A stretch of 64,000 nucleotides of DNA from Deltaproteobacteria bacterium (GTDB lineage: Bacteria; Desulfobacterota; Desulfobacteria; Desulfobacterales; Desulfobacteraceae): NCBI GenBank assembly GCA_013151635.1, contig JAADHV010000067.1:50958-114957 (forward strand), given 5' to 3'. Position numbers and translations under genes: made by a program. The notes beneath the pieces are model-generated. The model was given only the letters and a program-made list of their open reading frames with translations, had not been told where the DNA came from and searched no databases. Position 1 is the first letter of the stretch. Every line of letters starts with the position of its first letter. This document shows positions 18,989 through 27,559 of the stretch, piece after piece.

Positions 18989-21631
18989 GGCATCAAACAA
19001 AGATATTGCCATATCATGAACATCTGTTTTATCAAAACAAAATTGCATATCAACAAATTTACCCCTGAATTTTATGATTTCATCTTTAACATTTGATCCT
19101 TTCTGGATAAGATCGGCCATTAATGCCGCAAGCTCTTGAAAATCATTTTCCTTCATTCCAAACCTTGTCATCTCGGCGACTCCCATCCTGAGGGCCCCTG
19201 ATGCTGTAAAACTTTCTTCAACAGGAGTCGCCTGGTAGTTGACAATGATATTGTTTTTTTCAAGTTTTTCTGCTGTTTTTGCCCCTTTTCCATACCCTAC
19301 GTTTAAAATGACCTGATGGGTGTCGGTAAATAAGATGTCAGGATCGCCTGCAACATCCAGGCCTCCTTCCTTTAATGCAAGGGCAAAGGCCTTGGCATTT
19401 GATATCACGGCTTTCTGGTATTCTTTTTTAAAATGATTCATTTCATAGGCTGAAAACAAAAGTCCTGTCATGGTACCTAAATGGTGGTTGCTGACACTTC
19501 CGGGGAAAGTCCTTCTTTGAACGGCTTCCCAGAGCCCGTATCCTATGTCCCCTTCATCGAAATCAGATGCAATAACACCGCGTTGTGTGCCAAAATAAGT
19601 TTTATGGGTGGAACCTGTTACAATATGTGCACCTTCTTTTAGGGGTTCCTGGAAGTCAGGGCCATAAAGCCCCAGCACATGGGCCATGTCATACATCACG
19701 ATACAGGACGGGGCAAATTCATCCACAAGTGCGCGGATTTCTGCCACTGGTTCCTTGTGGATAATCATGCTTTTGCCTAAAATAACAAGTTCGGGCCGGT
19801 GTTCTTTTATGAGTGCCTTGCAGGCCTGGATATCAATTTTATAGGGGTTGTCTTTCATTACGGGAAAATTTATGACAGCCGGTTTTTCGGTTTTGGGGTC
19901 TCTTGCCACAAAATCACGAAGCGCTCCCATGGGCTGGGCGCTTAAGTGCCCACCCTTGATAATATGGTTGTTTATTATTTTTTTTAGCCTTTGCTGCTCA
20001 TTTTTCCTGTCAGCACGGTTTAGAAAATCCACTAATGCGCTGAAAAATGCACTATTTGCCATTTGTCCTGAGATAACTCTTGATTCAATATTCCGGCATC
20101 CAAAAAAGATCTTGAACTCTTTGTTTAAAAGATTTTCAATCTCCCGGATAAATCCGGTTCCCTGGTAATAAAAAACATCTTCTTTAAAAAAGGCCTTAAT
20201 TTCTTTGTGTTCCGCGTAACGGTTTGCAGGATCGCTTACGGACAGAAGCCTTGAAAGGTAAGACTGGCTCATCTCCGATGGTATGAGGTTGATACACTCT
20301 TTTTGTCGCCATGTATGATTGATGATTGCCTTTGATACAAGCTGCCGTGCAAGTTCAGTATAATTGCCGTCATTTCCGGCAGGCCGAAAAGGTTTTAAAC
20401 GGTCATGGGGGATGGATCTTACAAAAGGCGGTGCTTCAGAATTCATATGATAGGGGACAACCACTGCTTTACACAGTTTTTTCCTGATTTCTATTTCAAG
20501 GGTTTCCCCTTCAAGTATAGTGCTGTCAATTAACGCCAGGGCAACAGCTCTTTTTTTCGGGTTTTTTTTAAATTCAGAGTTAAGCCCGCTTCCTTCAGGT
20601 TCAAGGTATGGTATCATGGTCCCGGATGTAATATAACCGGCATGCCTGGTTCCTGAAAATACTTTATATCCCGCTCTTGCTATGCCTTTTCCTGTGACTG
20701 CAAGTGGCACAACCATCCTTGAAAGCAGGGCGATATCATCAAACTTCTGGTTCATGATATTTTTAAAGGTGGAATATTGCCGGTAAAGAGCATCTTTCCC
20801 GATAAAATCGCCTTTAAGAGAAGAGAAACTTACTGCAAACTTGGATAATTTTGATGCAAAAAGGGGGATTTCATTGCCATCGTGATCCGTGCCAAGTTCA
20901 TGGCCGTAAAGGGGAAGGCCTGCCTCAAGCCTCAGGGTGTCCCTTGCACCAAGGCCTGTAGGAAAAGCCCCTTTTTCCATTAAAAGATCCCATATTAAAA
21001 CAGCATGTTCATTTTCAATAAAGAGTTCAAATCCTAGGGGTTCGCCTGTGTAGCCTGTTCTTGCAAGAAGAACTTCAACTCCGTTGATTTCCACAATACC
21101 AAGGCAGTTCCTGGCAGGTTCCGGAAGGGAGCCCTTTGTCACAAGTTTTTTTATAATGGATCTGGAAAGGGGCCCCTGCAGCGAGATCATGGCAATTTCA
21201 AGGGTTTTGTCAACCATTTCAATATCCTGGAACAAGTTTAGATGTTTTCTAAAATGGGCCACATCTTTTTCCCTGTTGGAGGCATTTACCACCAGAAGGT
21301 ACTCGTCTTGTTTAAAACGGTATAAATATGCATCATCAATGGCACCCCCGTTTTCATTCTGGATAAGAGCATACTGGCTTTCACCAACGCCTAACGCCAT
21401 GGAATTATTGGTCAGGACATGCTGTAAAAAAGCAATGGTGTCCTTTCCTTTGAAATAGAGCCTGCCCATGTGTGAAACATCAAAGATGCCGGCTTTTTTG
21501 CGGGTTGCCATATGTTCGTTTATAATGCCTGAAGGATATTGAATTGGCATTTCCCACCCGCCGAATTCCACAATTTTGGCATCAAGGTCCCGGTGTTTAT
21601 TAAAAAATACGGTTTTTTTCAGTTCGGTCAT
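18980..21631 (-). CDS. fused aminomethyltransferase (GcvT) - serine hydroxymethyltransferase
   Basis: 883 residues made of two complete enzymes. About 1-390 is GcvT, the T protein of the glycine cleavage system: F-G-G-W-E-M-P-I-Q-Y, F-D-V-S-H-M-G-R, the folate-binding Asp region G-G-A-I-D-D-A-Y-L and G-Y-T-G-E-P-L-G-F-E. About 420-883 is SHMT: I-N-L-I-P-S-E, a Y-Y-Q-G-T-G-F-I-type segment, M-Y-D-M-A-H-V-L-G-L and the PLP lysine motif T-G-S-T-H-K-T-Y-F-G-T-Q-R-G. Together they would couple glycine-derived methylene-H4folate directly to serine formation. The SHMT half differs markedly from bacterial GlyA. AGAAGTTCTCC lies upstream of the start. No other gcv gene is in the window. Confidence 0.88.
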   Translation of the reverse strand: MTELKKTVFFNKHRDLDAKIVEFGGWEMPIQYPSGIINEHMATRKKAGIFDVSHMGRLYFKGKDTIAFLQHVLTNNSMALGVGESQYALIQNENGGAIDDAYLYRFKQDEYLLVVNASNREKDVAHFRKHLNLFQDIEMVDKTLEIAMISLQGPLSRSIIKKLVTKGSLPEPARNCLGIVEINGVEVLLARTGYTGEPLGFELFIENEHAVLIWDLLMEKGAFPTGLGARDTLRLEAGLPLYGHELGTDHDGNEIPLFASKLSKFAVSFSSLKGDFIGKDALYRQYSTFKNIMNQKFDDIALLSRMVVPLAVTGKGIARAGYKVFSGTRHAGYITSGTMIPYLEPEGSGLNSEFKKNPKKRAVALALIDSTILEGETLEIEIRKKLCKAVVVPYHMNSEAPPFVRSIPHDRLKPFRPAGNDGNYTELARQLVSKAIINHTWRQKECINLIPSEMSQSYLSRLLSVSDPANRYAEHKEIKAFFKEDVFYYQGTGFIREIENLLNKEFKIFFGCRNIESRVISGQMANSAFFSALVDFLNRADRKNEQQRLKKIINNHIIKGGHLSAQPMGALRDFVARDPKTEKPAVINFPVMKDNPYKIDIQACKALIKEHRPELVILGKSMIIHKEPVAEIRALVDEFAPSCIVMYDMAHVLGLYGPDFQEPLKEGAHIVTGSTHKTYFGTQRGVIASDFDEGDIGYGLWEAVQRRTFPGSVSNHHLGTMTGLLFSAYEMNHFKKEYQKAVISNAKAFALALKEGGLDVAGDPDILFTDTHQVILNVGYGKGAKTAEKLEKNNIIVNYQATPVEESFTASGALRMGVAEMTRFGMKENDFQELAALMADLIQKGSNVKDEIIKFRGKFVDMQFCFDKTDVHDMAISLFDALK

Positions 21632-21944
21632 GAGAAGTTCTCCATTTAAATAATGGTTTTAAGCAAAAAAATATTAATATTTTTTGTAAAAATAAAAAAA
21701 ATCGTAGTAAAAACAAAAGAATCTGTCAATAATTATTGGATTTGTTCTGATAAAAACGGTCCCAAAACCGATACCGGCCAGGGAAAGCTTATAGGATTGT
21801 TCAAGCCCCGTGCAAATGCAGGTGCGAAAGGATAAACAAGCCTTTTTGCAATATTGGATAAGAGCTTGGCCAAGGTCGTGATGGTGATGAATCCGGCAAA
21901 TTATTTTTTTTTGTTTGTCATGGAATGATTCAGGAGTCCGGCTG
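21632..21944. other. intergenic region without a convincing gene
   Basis: 313 bp between the GcvT-SHMT start and the CcdA stop. Short open frames exist on both strands, including a minus-strand one that ends in the same place as an AT-rich leader, but none has a ribosome-binding site or recognisable composition. I looked for a glycine riboswitch upstream of the GcvT fusion and did not find its conserved core. Confidence 0.4.
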
Positions 21945-22643
21945 CTAAAAATTTGCAAGAAGCCTGAATTTATCAAAGATCAGAAGAAGCCCTACCACAA
22001 TTAAAAGGGTTCCTGAGATTTTATTTGCCACCCCGATAAATTTTGTCGCCTTTTTCATGAATTCCAGGATGGAATTTATAAAAAATGATATTATAAGAAA
22101 TGGAACGGCAAGGCCTGCCGAGTAAACAGCTAAAAGGGCAACCCCTTCAAGCACGGTTTCCTGGTCCCCTGCAACTATCAGAATTGATCCCAGCATGGGA
22201 CCGATACAGGGGCTCCATCCGGCACCGAATGCCATGCCGATGACAAAGACACCAGTCAAGTGCAGCGGCTTTTCATTAATATGGATCTTTTTTTGAAAAT
22301 TTAATCCTTTAATGTTGATAATACCTAAAAGGTGAAGCCCGAAAATAAGGATAATACTGCCACCAATATATCTGACTATCCATGAGTATTGGGAAGCAAG
22401 TCCGCCTAAAAAAGATGCTGAAGCCCCGAAAAGAATAAAGATAAAGGAAAATCCGGCAACGTAAAAAAGAGTGGAAAGTATGACTTTTTTTCGCGTTTCT
22501 TTTTTGTTTTCAGTCAGTTCATCAAGTGACAAGCCCGTAATAAAGGAAAAATAGGCTGGTATCAGCGGAAGGATACAGGGGGAAAAAAAAGAGAGCAGTC
22601 CTGCTAAAAGAGCTGCCGGATAAGTTATGGTCTCAGCAAACAC
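21945..22643 (-). CDS. CcdA/DsbD-type cytochrome c biogenesis membrane protein
   Basis: 232 residues with six predicted membrane helices. The family motifs are clear: L-S-F-F-S-P-C-I-L-P-L-I-P near the N-terminus and G-W-S-P-C-I-G-P-M-L-G-S-I-L in the second repeat. Each has one of the two cysteines that carry reducing equivalents from cytoplasmic thioredoxin to periplasmic thiols. Its clients are probably the TlpA-like proteins and metal proteins encoded in this region. It is a paralogue of the CcdA at 41991 (the same cysteine-proline signatures) and is transcribed away from the sigma-54-controlled gene at 22972. Confidence 0.88.
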   Translation of the reverse strand: MFAETITYPAALLAGLLSFFSPCILPLIPAYFSFITGLSLDELTENKKETRKKVILSTLFYVAGFSFIFILFGASASFLGGLASQYSWIVRYIGGSIILIFGLHLLGIINIKGLNFQKKIHINEKPLHLTGVFVIGMAFGAGWSPCIGPMLGSILIVAGDQETVLEGVALLAVYSAGLAVPFLIISFFINSILEFMKKATKFIGVANKISGTLLIVVGLLLIFDKFRLLANF

Positions 22644-22795
22644 GATATAATCCTTATATTTGAATACTTGATTTTTTTAATACGGCCTTAATCTAATCTA
22701 TTCTTTTGCGTCTTTCAAGAGAGCCTTGTGTTTATTTATTGCATAAGGCAGGCCCTTGCTGGTATTGCATGCAGGTGAAATCCAAAAGGATACCC

Positions 22796-22835
22796 TGGTT
22801 CATTTTTATCCATTTGCCTGGCTCATAATTAGCCA
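22796..22835 (+). promoter_or_regulatory. paired activator sites upstream of sigma-54 promoter P1
   Basis: Two 17-bp dyads of the form TGGnT-N7-AnCCA: TGGTTCATTTTTATCCA at 22796-22812 and TGGCTCATAATTAGCCA at 22819-22835, centres 23 bp apart. They lie about 97 and 74 bp upstream of the -24 element at 22901. The same arrangement occurs upstream of four other sigma-54-like promoters in the window, and a single perfect site upstream of a fifth. Confidence 0.75.
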
Positions 22836-22899
22836 CAAAGAGATTAGCCGTTTGCTTTTATATAAAATATATTCAATTATTACAGCATATTAACACCAG

Positions 22900-22915
22900 T
22901 GGCACGGTTGTTGAA
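22900..22915 (+). promoter_or_regulatory. sigma-54 (-24/-12) promoter P1
   Basis: TGGCACG-GTTG-TTGAA fits the -24/-12 consensus TGGCACG-N4-TTGCA with the required 10-bp gap between the GG and the downstream G. One change (A for C) lies in the -12 element. It is 57 bp upstream of the His-Met-rich protein gene. Confidence 0.75.
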
Positions 22916-22971
22916 ATAAATATTGCTAAAGTTTAAAATATTTTTAAAACTAAAACATAAAGGAGTTACTC

Positions 22972-23388
22972 ATGAAAAAAATAAGTATAAAAAAAGCAGC
23001 TTTTATAATTTCAGTTGTTGTTATCACGGGATTCAGCGGATATGCCCTGGCAAATATGGGATTTGGTTCCCACATGGGTGGAAATTACGGCAATAGTTAC
23101 CATATGAACGGGTCAAACGGGTACAATGGGTACCATATGGGTATGGGCAGCGGCTATGGCGGAATGGGCTATGGCCGGCATATGGCTAATGGAAACCACA
23201 TGTACGGCTCAGGACAGATGGGCTATGGCGGAATGGGCTATGGCATGAATAACGGTGGCCATATGTATAACAATGGATATGGGCAGAATCAAAACCAGGC
23301 GTACAATGGTATGAACCAGCAGAATAATAATTTTATGCAGAATTATTCAAATGGAAATTCAGATATAAAAAAGAATTTCAAACAATAA
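22972..23388 (+). CDS. secreted Gly/Met/His/Asn/Tyr-rich protein, probable metal binder
   Basis: 138 residues. A signal peptide (about 1-27, basic N-terminus, hydrophobic core, A-L-A end) is followed by a low-complexity mature part. It contains six His-Met dipeptides (at about 34, 44, 55, 70, 76 and 97) and two copies of G-Y-G-G-M-G-Y-G. No known domain is visible. The His-Met spacing suggests binding of copper, probably Cu(I), in the periplasm or at the cell surface; this is inference from composition and from neighbours (CopA, cupredoxins). It follows a good AAGGAG site and a sigma-54 promoter with two activator sites. Confidence 0.75.
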   Translation: MKKISIKKAAFIISVVVITGFSGYALANMGFGSHMGGNYGNSYHMNGSNGYNGYHMGMGSGYGGMGYGRHMANGNHMYGSGQMGYGGMGYGMNNGGHMYNNGYGQNQNQAYNGMNQQNNNFMQNYSNGNSDIKKNFKQ

Positions 23389-23430
23389 GCTTTAACGTAA
23401 CACCCGCGTATTTTGCAGTCCCCTCTATAA

Positions 23431-23459
23431 AAGGCCGGAGAAATTCCGGTCTTTTATAG
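23431..23459. terminator. terminator hairpin between convergent genes
   Basis: AAAGGCCGGA and TCCGGTCTTT form a stable stem with a 4-base loop, flanked by A/T runs on both sides. It can therefore serve both the plus-strand His-Met-rich gene and the minus-strand kinase-like gene, whose stop it overlaps. Confidence 0.65.
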
Positions 23460-24158
23460 TTGGGGGTCAATGTTTTCCGGCGAAATATCAACTATTTTTG
23501 TATCGCCGGCATAGTCCTTCAGCGCAAACCGGTCGAGAAATGAAATTTTTTTCACAATCTGCCGGATCGTTTTTGTGTTGTTGATGATGGTCTGGAGTTC
23601 TTTGTATGTATCTGATTCAGGCCCGAAATCATCCTGAAGAAACTGGGCATTACCCAGCACCACTTGAAGAGGGGAATTCAATTCATGTGCTATGGCCCCT
23701 GCCATTGCCAGAATCGCTTCTTGTTTTTCCTGTTCTTTTTTTTTCTCGCGACTGCTCAAAACGCCCATTAGCAGAGCGACTATATTAAAAAGGATGATTT
23801 CAAGGCCCCTGTCCAGGTCTTCGGGTGAAAATTTTTGCCAATGGATGATGACAACAGGAAGATAGAGAACGCTGATCCCCACCGAAGTGACAAGCCCGCC
23901 TTGTACACCATACCAGAATGCCGCAAGAAGTATGGGGAGAAAATACAGCTCCCGTAAAACAATATGGTAGTGGCGCTGGTTTTGCTTTGTTGCAAAGTGA
24001 AGGAAAGTCGTTATTGCGATCAGCAAAATTATCAGGTAAATCTTAAGATACCCAGAGGAAAAATATTTCTTTGGCAGCTTTACGCCCTTTTCATAAACAC
24101 CCTTAAATATTTTACAAGAGGTTTTTTCCTGTTGTATGTCATTGTCCCGACAATTCAA
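23454..24158 (-). CDS. membrane histidine-kinase-like protein lacking the ATPase domain
   Basis: 234 residues. Four predicted transmembrane helices (about 36-125) include F-L-P-I-L-L-A-A-F-W-Y-G, common in NtrB/HydH-like sensors. A HisKA-type helix follows with A-I-A-H-E-L-N-S-P-L-Q-V-V-L-G-N (His about 158). The protein stops after G-D-T-K-I-V-D-I without any HATPase motifs, so it cannot autophosphorylate alone. Short HisKA-only proteins of this kind may act as scaffolds or accept phosphate from another kinase. The start is a TTG. It diverges from the YHS-CopA operon, with an activator site between them, so a role in sensing for the sigma-54 regulon is plausible but not shown. Confidence 0.7.
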   Translation of the reverse strand: MNCRDNDIQQEKTSCKIFKGVYEKGVKLPKKYFSSGYLKIYLIILLIAITTFLHFATKQNQRHYHIVLRELYFLPILLAAFWYGVQGGLVTSVGISVLYLPVVIIHWQKFSPEDLDRGLEIILFNIVALLMGVLSSREKKKEQEKQEAILAMAGAIAHELNSPLQVVLGNAQFLQDDFGPESDTYKELQTIINNTKTIRQIVKKISFLDRFALKDYAGDTKIVDISPENIDPQL

Positions 24159-24255
24159 AGAGCTTTTTCAATGCTGTTTATCAGTTCACCGTTCCAATGT
24201 TATCCAATACCCTCCCATACTCTTTTTATTAGGATTGTATTTGCTATGATTAGGG

Positions 24256-24272
24256 TGGATAAAATCTATCCA
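24256..24272 (+). promoter_or_regulatory. activator site upstream of sigma-54 promoter P2
   Basis: TGGATAAAATCTATCCA is a perfect TGGAT-N7-ATCCA dyad, flanked by a further G and C pair. It is centred about 95 bp upstream of the -24 element at 24359. A second good site at the usual 22-23 bp spacing was not found here. Confidence 0.75.
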
Positions 24273-24357
24273 CATGCATATGCCCGGACCAAGGGATAGT
24301 CATCGGTAGAGTTGAAATGTGTTATAAAAACGGAAAGTTATAAAATATTTTTATATA

Positions 24358-24373
24358 TGGCATATGTTTTGCT
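24358..24373 (+). promoter_or_regulatory. sigma-54 (-24/-12) promoter P2
   Basis: TGGCATA-TGTT-TTGCT has the invariant GG and GC dinucleotides separated by 10 bp. It lies 42 bp upstream of the YHS-domain gene and would drive the YHS, SHOCT and CopA genes. Confidence 0.75.
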
Positions 24374-24414
24374 TATTTAATAAACAACAATAACTTTAAA
24401 AAGGAGGGCAAACA

Positions 24415-24675
24415 ATGAATAATCTACACACAAGTCAAAAAGGGAATCATAAAGATCCTGTTTGTGGAATGGATGTTTCCTCTAAAAATGATGCCATCAC
24501 TGCTGACTGGAATAATCAAACCTATTATTTTTGTGCAGAGCATTGCCGTAAGGAATTTGAAAAATCGCCTGAAACCTATCGCAAAAAGAGTTCCTTTTTT
24601 CTGAAAAGAGTCTGGGACAATTATCTTAGACGTCTGAACAAGGCTACCAATGGAAAACCCCAATGCTGTGATTAA
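24415..24675 (+). CDS. YHS-domain protein with a C-terminal Cys-Cys tail
   Basis: 86 residues. The YHS metal-binding motif is present as D-P-V-C-G-M near residue 15, then Y-Y-F-C-A-E-H-C and a Phe. In copper systems this domain binds the ion and hands it to the partner ATPase. The last 30 residues carry a second motif, S-F-F-L-K-R-V-W-D-N-Y-L-R-R-L-N then G-K-P-Q-C-C, which recurs almost unchanged in the YHS-less 54-residue protein at 45538. AAAGGAGGGC precedes the ATG. It is first in the sigma-54-driven unit with the SHOCT gene and copA, so cytoplasmic copper delivery is the likely role. Confidence 0.85.
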   Translation: MNNLHTSQKGNHKDPVCGMDVSSKNDAITADWNNQTYYFCAEHCRKEFEKSPETYRKKSSFFLKRVWDNYLRRLNKATNGKPQCCD

Positions 24676-24680
24676 AGGAT

Positions 24681-24720
24681 AAAACAGCTCCGGCACCTTG
24701 GTACCGGAGCTGTTTTATTA
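24681..24720 (+). terminator. intrinsic terminator or attenuator after the YHS gene
   Basis: AAAACAGCTCCGG and CCGGAGCTGTTTT form a 13-bp perfect stem with a 10-base loop, followed by ATTAAAA. It lies between the YHS gene and the SHOCT gene. It may lower transcription into copA relative to the YHS gene, or stabilise the upstream mRNA end. Confidence 0.7.
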
Positions 24721-24733
24721 AAAGGAGGTTTAC

Positions 24734-25069
24734 ATGATTAAAAAAAATATTATAAAAAAAAGTGTTATCGTCTTTAGCCTTTCTCTTTGGACTTATAGCC
24801 TGGCTTTTGCAGATTGGCCGGAACAAGGAATAATTAATGGAGATTATCATATGATGGGAGCAGGTATGGGATGGATGATGTTCCTTTTCTGGGGCCTTGT
24901 GTTAGGGATTCTTATTCTTGTTATCCGCTGGGTTGTTAACCTGCCCAAAGAAGAGGAGCGTCCCCTGGGAACTCAAAAAACTGCGATAGAAATTCTTAAA
25001 GACCGGTTTGCAAAAGGAGAGATTGATATTACTGAATTTGAATCAAAAAAACAAGTTATTACTGATTAA
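24734..25069 (+). CDS. small membrane protein with His-Met-Met motif and SHOCT domain
   Basis: 111 residues. An N-terminal signal sequence or anchor (about 1-27, A-F-A end) is followed by a short exported stretch with [12 protein letters not shown], one transmembrane helix (about 50-70), and a cytoplasmic C-terminal SHOCT domain ([19 protein letters not shown]). SHOCT domains are short oligomerisation tails. The exported H-M-M is conserved in the paralogues at 38316 and 45725, so copper contact at the membrane is a reasonable guess. AAAGGAGG lies 6 bases before the ATG. The next gene is copA, 11 bp away. Confidence 0.8.
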   Translation: MIKKNIIKKSVIVFSLSLWTYSLAFADWPEQGIINGDYHMMGAGMGWMMFLFWGLVLGILILVIRWVVNLPKEEERPLGTQKTAIEILKDRFAKGEIDITEFESKKQVITD

Positions 25070-25080
25070 AGGGGGTTTTT

Positions 25081-27318
25081 ATGTCTTCTGAAACCATTTC
25101 ACTGCCTGTTACCGGCATGAGTTGTTCAAATTGTGCGGCAAATATTGATAAGATGCTCCAAAATCTCAAGGGTGTTGAACATTCAAACGTCAATTTCGCT
25201 TCGGAAAGATTGTCAGTGGAATTTACCCCTTCTGAAGTTTCCCTGGATGAAATCGTTTTAGCTGTAAAGAAAATCGGGTATAGCCTTGTCCTTACAGACG
25301 ACGGCATGGATGAAGTAGATGCAGAAGAAATTGCCAGAGATGCTGAAATCAGGGACCAGACGAAAAAATTTACTGTGGGTGTTATTTTTGCTCTTCCATT
25401 GTTTGTTTTAAGCATGTCACGGGATTTTAACCTGATCGGCCAGTGGAGCCATGCTTCCTGGGTAAACTGGGGTTTTTTCCTGCTGGCGACACCGGTCCAG
25501 TTTTATACCGGATGGGACTATTATGTAGGTGCCATAAAAAGCCTTAGACATAAAAGCGCCAACATGGATTTGCTGATTGCCCTGGGATCATCGGTTGCTT
25601 ATTTTTATTCTCTTTCCATAATGTTGTTTGCAGGTTTAGGTGAACACGTCTATTTTGAGACTTCGGCCGTGATCATTACCCTGATAAAGCTTGGTAAGTT
25701 GCTTGAAGCAAGAACAAAAGGGAAAACCGGCGGTGCAATTAAAAAATTGATCGGCCTTGTGCCTAAAACTGCCACCATCCTTGATAATAATGTTGAGAAA
25801 CAGGTTCCTATTTCTGCGGTTAAAAAAGATGATATTGTCATCATCCGGCCAGGGGAAAGGATTCCTGTTGACGGCATTGTAATAGAAGGCAAATCTTCTG
25901 TTGACGAATCCATGCTCACAGGCGAGCCTCTTCCTGTTGACAAAAAGGTCAAGGATATGGTCACAGGGGGTACGGTCAATGGCCAGGGGCTTTTGCGGTT
26001 CAGGGCCCAAAGAGTTGGAAAAGATACTGCCCTGGCCCAGATCATAAGGCTGGTCCAGGAGGCCCAGGGAAGCAAAGCTCCCATACAGGCGCTTGCTGAC
26101 CGTGTTTCAGCATTTTTCGTGCCCGGCGTAATTATCATGGCAGTTATTACATTTTTTATCTGGTGGTCTGTTACAGGAGAATTTGTGCCCGCCATGATCC
26201 GTATGGTTGCCGTTCTTGTCATTGCCTGTCCCTGTGCCCTGGGGCTTGCAACACCTACCGCCATTATGGCCGGAACAGGAAAAGGAGCTGAAAACGGCAT
26301 ACTTTTCAAACGGAGCGAGGCACTTGAAAATGCTGCCAAACTCAAAACCATTGTATTAGATAAAACAGGTACTATTACCATGGGGAAACCTGCCGTAGTG
26401 GATATTGTTCCTTTATACCCTGATATTACAAGAGAGTTTATTCTCGCCCATGCAGCCTCTCTTGAAAAAGGTTCTGAACATCCAATCGGCAGGTCAATTG
26501 TCAAGCATGTTGAAAAGATGAAAATGAAACTTATGGACCCCATAGACTTTAAAGCCCTCAGTGGGTTCGGGGTTGAAGCTCTTATCAACGGAAGGCAGTA
26601 CAGGTTTGGGAAACCAGGGTGGTTTTTCAAGCAGGGATATGATTTTATTGATACAGATCATATTATTTCCTCTTTTCAGGATAAAGGCAGGACCGTGATG
26701 CTGCTGGCGGATGAAAAGAATATTCTCGGACTGATTTCCGTTTCCGATATACTGAAACCTGAATCAGTCAAAGCCATAAAAAGCCTGCACGATGAAAAAC
26801 TCAAAGTTGTCATGCTGACCGGAGACAATATCCAGACCGCAAATGCCATAGCCAAAGAAGTTAATGTGGATGAGGTCGTGGCCGAAGTTCAGCCTGAAGA
26901 AAAATCCGAGCAGATAAAAATTCTCCAGAAAGGTAAAGGCATGGTAGGTATGGTTGGGGACGGAATAAACGATGCCCCGGCCCTTGCCCAGGCAGATATA
27001 GGAATGGCTATTGGCACAGGCACGGATGTTGCCATAGAAACAGGGGATATTATTCTTGCAAGCGGCAGCCTGGAAGGGATTCCCAAGGCAATAAAAGTAT
27101 CCAGGAAAACTCTTAGAACGGTCCGGCAGAATCTTTTCCTGGCCTTTGTTTATAATGCTGTGCTGATTCCTGTAGCCGCAGGCATCCTGGCCCCTTTTGA
27201 AATGTTCCCGGATTTCCTGCGCCAGTTGCACCCCATCCTTGCCGCCCTGGCCATGGCTGCAAGCAGCATATCGGTCGTTACCAATAGTTTAAGGCTTTAC
27301 AGGGCAAAGATAATATAG
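25081..27318 (+). CDS. copA: copper-translocating P1B-type ATPase
   Basis: 745 residues, standard length for a P1B-type copper exporter with one N-terminal heavy-metal domain. Order: the HMA domain with G-M-S-C-S-N-C (about 12-18), transmembrane helices, the actuator loop with T-G-E-P, the transport-site C-P-C in [12 protein letters not shown], the phosphorylation motif D-K-T-G-T, H-P-I-G in the nucleotide domain, and [12 protein letters not shown]. The C-P-C motif with two final helices fits Cu(I)/Ag(I). It exports cytoplasmic copper, for detoxification or to load exported copper proteins such as the CuA and cupredoxin proteins encoded nearby. GGGGG precedes the ATG; it is the third gene of the P2 unit. 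Confidence 0.92.
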   Translation: MSSETISLPVTGMSCSNCAANIDKMLQNLKGVEHSNVNFASERLSVEFTPSEVSLDEIVLAVKKIGYSLVLTDDGMDEVDAEEIARDAEIRDQTKKFTVGVIFALPLFVLSMSRDFNLIGQWSHASWVNWGFFLLATPVQFYTGWDYYVGAIKSLRHKSANMDLLIALGSSVAYFYSLSIMLFAGLGEHVYFETSAVIITLIKLGKLLEARTKGKTGGAIKKLIGLVPKTATILDNNVEKQVPISAVKKDDIVIIRPGERIPVDGIVIEGKSSVDESMLTGEPLPVDKKVKDMVTGGTVNGQGLLRFRAQRVGKDTALAQIIRLVQEAQGSKAPIQALADRVSAFFVPGVIIMAVITFFIWWSVTGEFVPAMIRMVAVLVIACPCALGLATPTAIMAGTGKGAENGILFKRSEALENAAKLKTIVLDKTGTITMGKPAVVDIVPLYPDITREFILAHAASLEKGSEHPIGRSIVKHVEKMKMKLMDPIDFKALSGFGVEALINGRQYRFGKPGWFFKQGYDFIDTDHIISSFQDKGRTVMLLADEKNILGLISVSDILKPESVKAIKSLHDEKLKVVMLTGDNIQTANAIAKEVNVDEVVAEVQPEEKSEQIKILQKGKGMVGMVGDGINDAPALAQADIGMAIGTGTDVAIETGDIILASGSLEGIPKAIKVSRKTLRTVRQNLFLAFVYNAVLIPVAAGILAPFEMFPDFLRQLHPILAALAMAASSISVVTNSLRLYRAKII

Positions 27319-27354
27319 AACAGCTGATTTAAGTTTACACTGAACGACCCTGCA

Positions 27355-27400
27355 AGGTGGATAATTATCAGCCAGTGACATGGCTAATTATTATCCACCT
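27355..27400 (+). promoter_or_regulatory. paired activator sites upstream of P3, also a hairpin after copA
   Basis: TGGATAATTATCAGCCA at 27358-27374 and TGGCTAATTATTATCCA at 27381-27397 each fit TGGnT-N7-AnCCA, with centres 23 bp apart, about 129 and 106 bp upstream of the -24 element at 27495. The two are roughly reverse complements, so together they form a long inverted repeat (AAGGTGGATAATTAT against its partner) followed by a T run. That can also terminate copA transcription. Confidence 0.7.
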
Positions 27401-27493
27401 TTTTTTATCAGGATACTTTTAAAACAGCTTCCCTGATTTTAAAAATACCATAACATACTGTTATTACAGTGTATCATAAGTCATGATAGCTGT

Positions 27494-27509
27494 TGGCATT
27501 TATCCTGCA
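27494..27509 (+). promoter_or_regulatory. sigma-54 (-24/-12) promoter P3
   Basis: TGGCATT-TATC-CTGCA has GG and GC separated by 10 bp and lies 51 bp upstream of the RseC-like gene. It would drive the three genes to 29134. Confidence 0.65.
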
Positions 27510-27559
27510 ATATAAAATACCATAAGAACAATTAACCTTGAAATAAAGAGGTGTTAACC

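Noticed and set aside
21632-21835. Glycine riboswitch or small genes upstream of the GcvT-SHMT gene
   Set aside because: The conserved glycine riboswitch core is absent, and the short frames have no ribosome-binding site or known composition.
22741-22770. A further sigma-54-like element, AGGCAGG followed by TTGCT
   Set aside because: The GG and GC are separated by 9 bp instead of 10, and the first base of the -24 box is wrong.
23101-23270. CRISPR-like repeats in the His-Met-rich gene
   Set aside because: The repeats are short, in frame, irregularly spaced and explained by a repetitive protein; no direct repeats with spacers exist.
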